From NCBI GenBank assembly GCA_027605045.1, contig JAQFWX010000007.1, forward strand, positions 248,001-312,000: a stretch of 64,000 nt of DNA, read 5' to 3'. This document shows, piece after piece, positions 60,454-64,000 of this stretch; within the stretch, counting starts at the first letter, position 1, and each line of letters opens with the position of its first letter. The DNA is from Phallus indusiatus (Eukaryota > Basidiomycota > Agaricomycetes > Phallales > Phallaceae). The translations under genes were made by a program, and so were the position numbers. Below the pieces are notes generated by a model that saw only the letters and a program-made list of their open reading frames with translations, did not search any database and had not been told where the DNA came from.

Positions 60454-61438
60454 GCAGGTGGTATCTCCTGTACGATTATAAAGTTTGAAAGTCACCAACG
60501 AAACGATAGTTAAGACTTCATTTCTGTAAACCCTAAGTAAAAGCACTCATACTCCATTGACATATTTCGTGTCTCTCATGTGGGATGTTTTATGGATATG
60601 AGTCTTTCTACGAAAAAACCTTCTAACGCAACTGTGACTTTCACATTCCCTTATGTAAGAGATCAATAACGAGTCAATTACTGGTGAAATCTAGGGGACC
60701 GGGTAGACAAGGCTGGCTTTCCGTGACGGAGATTAAACGTCGGATAAGTTCATTATATTGACATTCATTGGAAGCTACGAGACTCGGATCCATTCATTTG
60801 TCTTACGATGAAAGACTATCGCAGTCATGATGTGAGAATATACGAATAAGAGAAGTATGAATCAGAGAAGTGCTATCGGTGGAACATAAAAAACTCACTA
60901 CCGAAATCAAGATCATGATGAGCGGACTCGGAGACCAGACGAGTGCATTCCCGTATTCTCTGGAATTGTGTGGTATTTGTGTGCAACTTCGGGATTCTCC
61001 TAAGGCCTACCGCCAACAGTCAATTAATGAGGTATTGATAAATTTCGAACCGATAGATTTTATTCAATGCGTTGAAGTGCTAATACCAACCTATACAATA
61101 CGGAATGTATTGGTCCTGGAAATTTGCTTCCCACGTCAGTCCACGTGCTGTACCAAATTCATTATACATATACATTGAGCGTCTTTCATTGGACGAGTTC
61201 TCGTAGGAAATAAGGCCGGTTGAATGTCGTAGAAATCGAAGCGTGATTTCGACTTGCATGGTGAGTGGTTCCCTTGTTCCTGGCGGAAAGATATACATAC
61301 AACTCAAATAACGTACTCATTTTTTGCAGATAAGGAATGTGTTTGAAGAATAGGGTATATAAAATAAGAGGGGGGCTCTATTCTAACCTCAATACGCATA
61401 CACCGTGACCTCCTTCCCTCCCAAGTGTGATTCGAGTT
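60454..61438. other. upstream region of O-methyltransferase E
   Basis: The first about 120 bp belong to the inverted arm. From about 60640 it is the conserved O-methyltransferase upstream block also seen before B and D. The 102-codon frame inside is not conserved in the other copies. Confidence 0.55.
61356..61364 (+). promoter_or_regulatory. TATA box of O-methyltransferase E
   Basis: TATATAAAA 83 bp before the ATG, in the same conserved context as in B and D. Confidence 0.65.
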
Positions 61439-63536
61439 ATGAATTCCTCTGCTGACTCTCAAGCCCTCGCATTGGCCAAACTAATATACGACACGACTGG
61501 TAAAATTATCGAAGAGTATAATACCGCGGGTCATTCTCTCCCATCCCTTGATTCCACTGCTCCATGTCCTCTCGATGCACAAGGAGAATCTGCCGAACTC
61601 GCTCGATACATAGCCATCATTGAAGGAGCATGTGCTCAACTTAGTACGATGGTCCATAAACCAGGACATGTCGTCATCAACGTAAGCTTTTCCTCGTACG
61701 CTTTGTCTACGAAGCCAAATGATGCACGGTCTGTGTTAACAGAAAGCCTTCAATGTCAGTTAGTGACAAATGATCAGAGGTCTTGCTATGATAGCATCCT
61801 ATATTGACATGATTGAAAGTTGATAGAAGTTTCTTGCATTAACGTTGTTGTTGATGCTAAGGTTGCTGAAAACCTACTTGATAAACCTGATGGGTTGCAT
61901 ATCAATGAACTAGCGACCAAGTGCGGATTGGATTCGGGTAAACTCAGGCGAATCCTACGTCTGCTTGTAACAGCCCATTGCTTTAAAGAAGGTAAGTTTC
62001 AAAATTTACCTTGTATCGTATGTACCCAAATTGATTTCAGTCCTTGAACAGTAAGTCCAGACGTGTTCGCGAACAACCGGATTAGTGTCCAATTGTGTAC
62101 CAACAATCCGTCGGGAAGCTTTGCTGGGTTTTTGTATGTAACCATCCTGATTTTGTGAGATAGGGGAGCTTAATTTTACGTGATGATTTAGAGCCGACGA
62201 GTCGCTCGCTGCGAGCGTGTATTTGAGCGAAACCCTTTTGAATCCAGAATTCGGGGCGTCTCTATCCTCAGATCATACCGCGTTTCGCAGAGCTTATGGA
62301 ACATCTTTTTTTGGATATTATTCTGTTGTAAGCAATGTCTTAATGGCTCATGATTGCACTAGAAATTGACCGATTTACAATCAGCCCTCTAATATTGACC
62401 GTCATGAAGTAAGTAGACTAGTGTTAAGTTGAAGAAAAGCCGTCACTTTCAAACAAAAACAAATCTGCTACTAGCGTTTTGCCCGAGGAATGATTGGCAT
62501 AGCGGAAAAGCTGGGAAAACTGTTATTGCCTACAGGTAACGGTAATGTTTGCGCATGAATCATTCTTACTCATTACCTACGTATAAGCATTTCCTTGGGA
62601 GCTTGCACCCGAGAGTTCTATCATATGTGACATGGGCGGTGGAAATGGTCATATAACCCTTCAATTAGCCAAGCAGTATCCCAATCTTCGGGTTATCATT
62701 CAAGATCTTCCCCATGTCATTGAGCAAGCAAAGCAGGTAAATGTTTCACGAGTCACCGACCTCAGCCTAAAAAAAGTCCTAACACGTGAATAGCTTTGGA
62801 CACAAAAGTTTCCTGAAGCGATTGGAACACAACGTGTCCAGTTCGTAGAATATGACTTCTTTAAGGACTCACCTGCGCCGAACTGCAAGTTCTATTTTGT
62901 GAGTCTCAAAACATTCAGAGATTATCTCATGGAAAATGACAGCTTTCCTTAGATGCGGCATATCTTGTGAATAAATTTACATATCTGTTTTTGTCTAAAA
63001 AAATTGTCTCACCGCTTTCTTTTTTTTGCAGACACGACTGGCCAGACTCCGACTGCTTGAAAATACTGACAAATATTCGCAGAGTAATGTCACCGGACTC
63101 TTCATTACTCATCAGTATGTCACTCTATCGTTAACCACCATGGGACAATATTTGAATTCATAATTAGACGAGCTTGTTCTGCAGCCTGCTTTCCGAGAAA
63201 GCACAACGGCGGAAAAGGATGTTGACCAGGTAAATACATATCCGGAATTGTAGTCTTCTTAGGATATGTTAAGACCTGTGCATCAGGCTCCGGAACCTAT
63301 GTTAAATAATTATGGACAAGGCGGTATTCAGCCATATCAAGTGGACGTCCTAATGATGATGATGTTCAACAGTCAAGAACGAACTCTCCAGGAATTTATT
63401 TCGCTTACGTTAGTAATCTCATTTCATCTATAGGATCTATTGACATAATAGAATACATAGAAATCAGGCGGGATTGAAATACGAGAAATTTGTGAATTGT
63501 GGTGAAACAAAGATCTTGGAGTTTAGCCCGGTTTGA
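61439..63536 (+). CDS. O-methyltransferase E
   Basis: Thirteen exons, intact after splicing. Exon 1 reads MNSSADSQALALAKLIYDTT. Exon 2 carries LLDKPDGLHINELATKCGLD. The SAM motif is ICDMGGGNGHITLQLAKQYP. The microexon 62953-62966 encodes MRHI, and the catalytic exon gives LHDWPDSDCLKIL. It ends CGETKILEFSPV at TGA 63536. In the segment before the SAM motif PWELAPESS replaces PWGLAPEGS of the others, a change next to the cofactor site. It is closest to gene B in promoter and 3' flank although it lies more than 40 kb away, on the far side of the inverted duplication. Predicted SAM-dependent O-methyltransferase, substrate unknown. Confidence 0.87.
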
Positions 63537-64000
63537 AGGAAGACCAAACATAGCAGCATGACCGCGTCTTATGAGTTGAAGCAGATGCCGTGTATTTTAG
63601 TCTATCATATGACTGAATGATGAGAATTTTTCCGATCATCGAATAAAGCGGTAAAAATTCTTTACATTCCAGACAGCGTGCTGTTATCCCTATTACGTAT
63701 TTGACGTTGTCCAGAAAGCGATTGGAGGAAGCAGTATCATATAGGTATCTTACTGTTCTTTTCATTATGTTGCGTACGCAAACAGGCTATGCGGAGATTA
63801 GTCAGCGCTCGGTATATGCGCCGGTCCGTCAATATTTTGCAAATTTTAGTTACTTTGTACTTTTCACATGAAACTTTTCTGGCTTTTCACATTTTCCATT
63901 CTCTTTAGATTACATTTTAGCACCATTCCATATTCCCGGAAATCCCACAAATAATGTATATAAAAATTCCTCTTTAGCTTACAAAATACAATAACAATGT
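63537..64000. other. 3' flank of gene E and start of a possible next gene
   Basis: 63537-63760 matches the gene B 3' flank. Near the window end TATATAAAAA (63957-63966) lies 31 bp before an ATG at 63997-63999 preceded by AACA. This may be the promoter and start of a gene that continues outside the window. Confidence 0.35.

Larger units (their letters stand above)
53055..60570. repeat. inverted segmental duplication, right arm (partner 28400-36915)
   Basis: F-box gene and M1 aminopeptidase on the + strand, in inverse orientation to the left arm. Non-coding homology extends beyond the aminopeptidase stop to about 60570 (for example TTCTGTAAACCCTAA). It lacks the segment with the aegerolysin gene. 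Confidence 0.88.

Noticed and set aside
1..64000. Transposons or terminal repeats driving the duplications
   Set aside because: No transposase, reverse transcriptase, LTR pair or target-site duplication was found by eye. Small non-autonomous elements at the breakpoints cannot be excluded without alignment.

Overview
The window is from a filamentous basidiomycete, most likely an Agaricomycete. The evidence is dense short introns (about 50-65 bp, GT-AG with several GC-AG) and basidiomycete-typical families: a DUF6533 seven-helix protein, F-box/LRR-type proteins, an aegerolysin, a KRE9/KNH-type GPI protein and an IKS-type kinase. All gene models below were spliced by eye from reading frames, donors and acceptors. 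No database search was run.

Left part (1-14.5 kb) is mostly single-copy housekeeping sequence: an alkaline ceramidase (-), a DUF6533 membrane protein (+), a mitochondrial-looking protein with a Tse2-like ADP-ribosyltransferase fold (-), divergent from an IKS1-like kinase (+), then a GPI-anchored KRE9/KNH-like protein, a cyclophilin and an OXLD1-like mitochondrial protein (all -), and a small secreted cysteine-rich protein (+).

From 12.6 kb to the end the window is a mosaic of duplications. Five 13-exon O-methyltransferase genes (A 15.3 kb, B 18.9 kb, C 23.0 kb, D 40.6 kb, E 61.4 kb) and one fragment (36.9 kb) all lie on the + strand. A block of about 2.4 kb (12.6-15.0 kb) recurs at 37.2-39.7 kb in decayed form. 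A large inverted duplication pairs 28.4-36.9 kb with 53.1-60.6 kb. Each arm carries an F-box gene followed by an M1 aminopeptidase. The left F-box copy is a pseudogene, and only the left arm holds an aegerolysin gene. The 16-kb spacer between the arms holds OMT D, a secreted aspartic protease, a secreted type-B carboxylesterase and another F-box gene.

The main points of interest are the inverted duplication with its arm-specific aegerolysin cassette; the OMT family with one copy lacking its catalytic histidine, one lacking its TATA element and one chimeric; and unusual gene structure. That structure includes a 13-nt microexon splitting the HEXXH zinc motif, a 14-nt microexon before the OMT catalytic His, a 15-nt microexon flanked by two GC-AG introns, and a GT-to-GC donor switch between paralogues. 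I see no CRISPR array, rRNA, convincing tRNA or intact transposon. I see no biosynthetic core enzyme that would make the OMT array a classical metabolite cluster.
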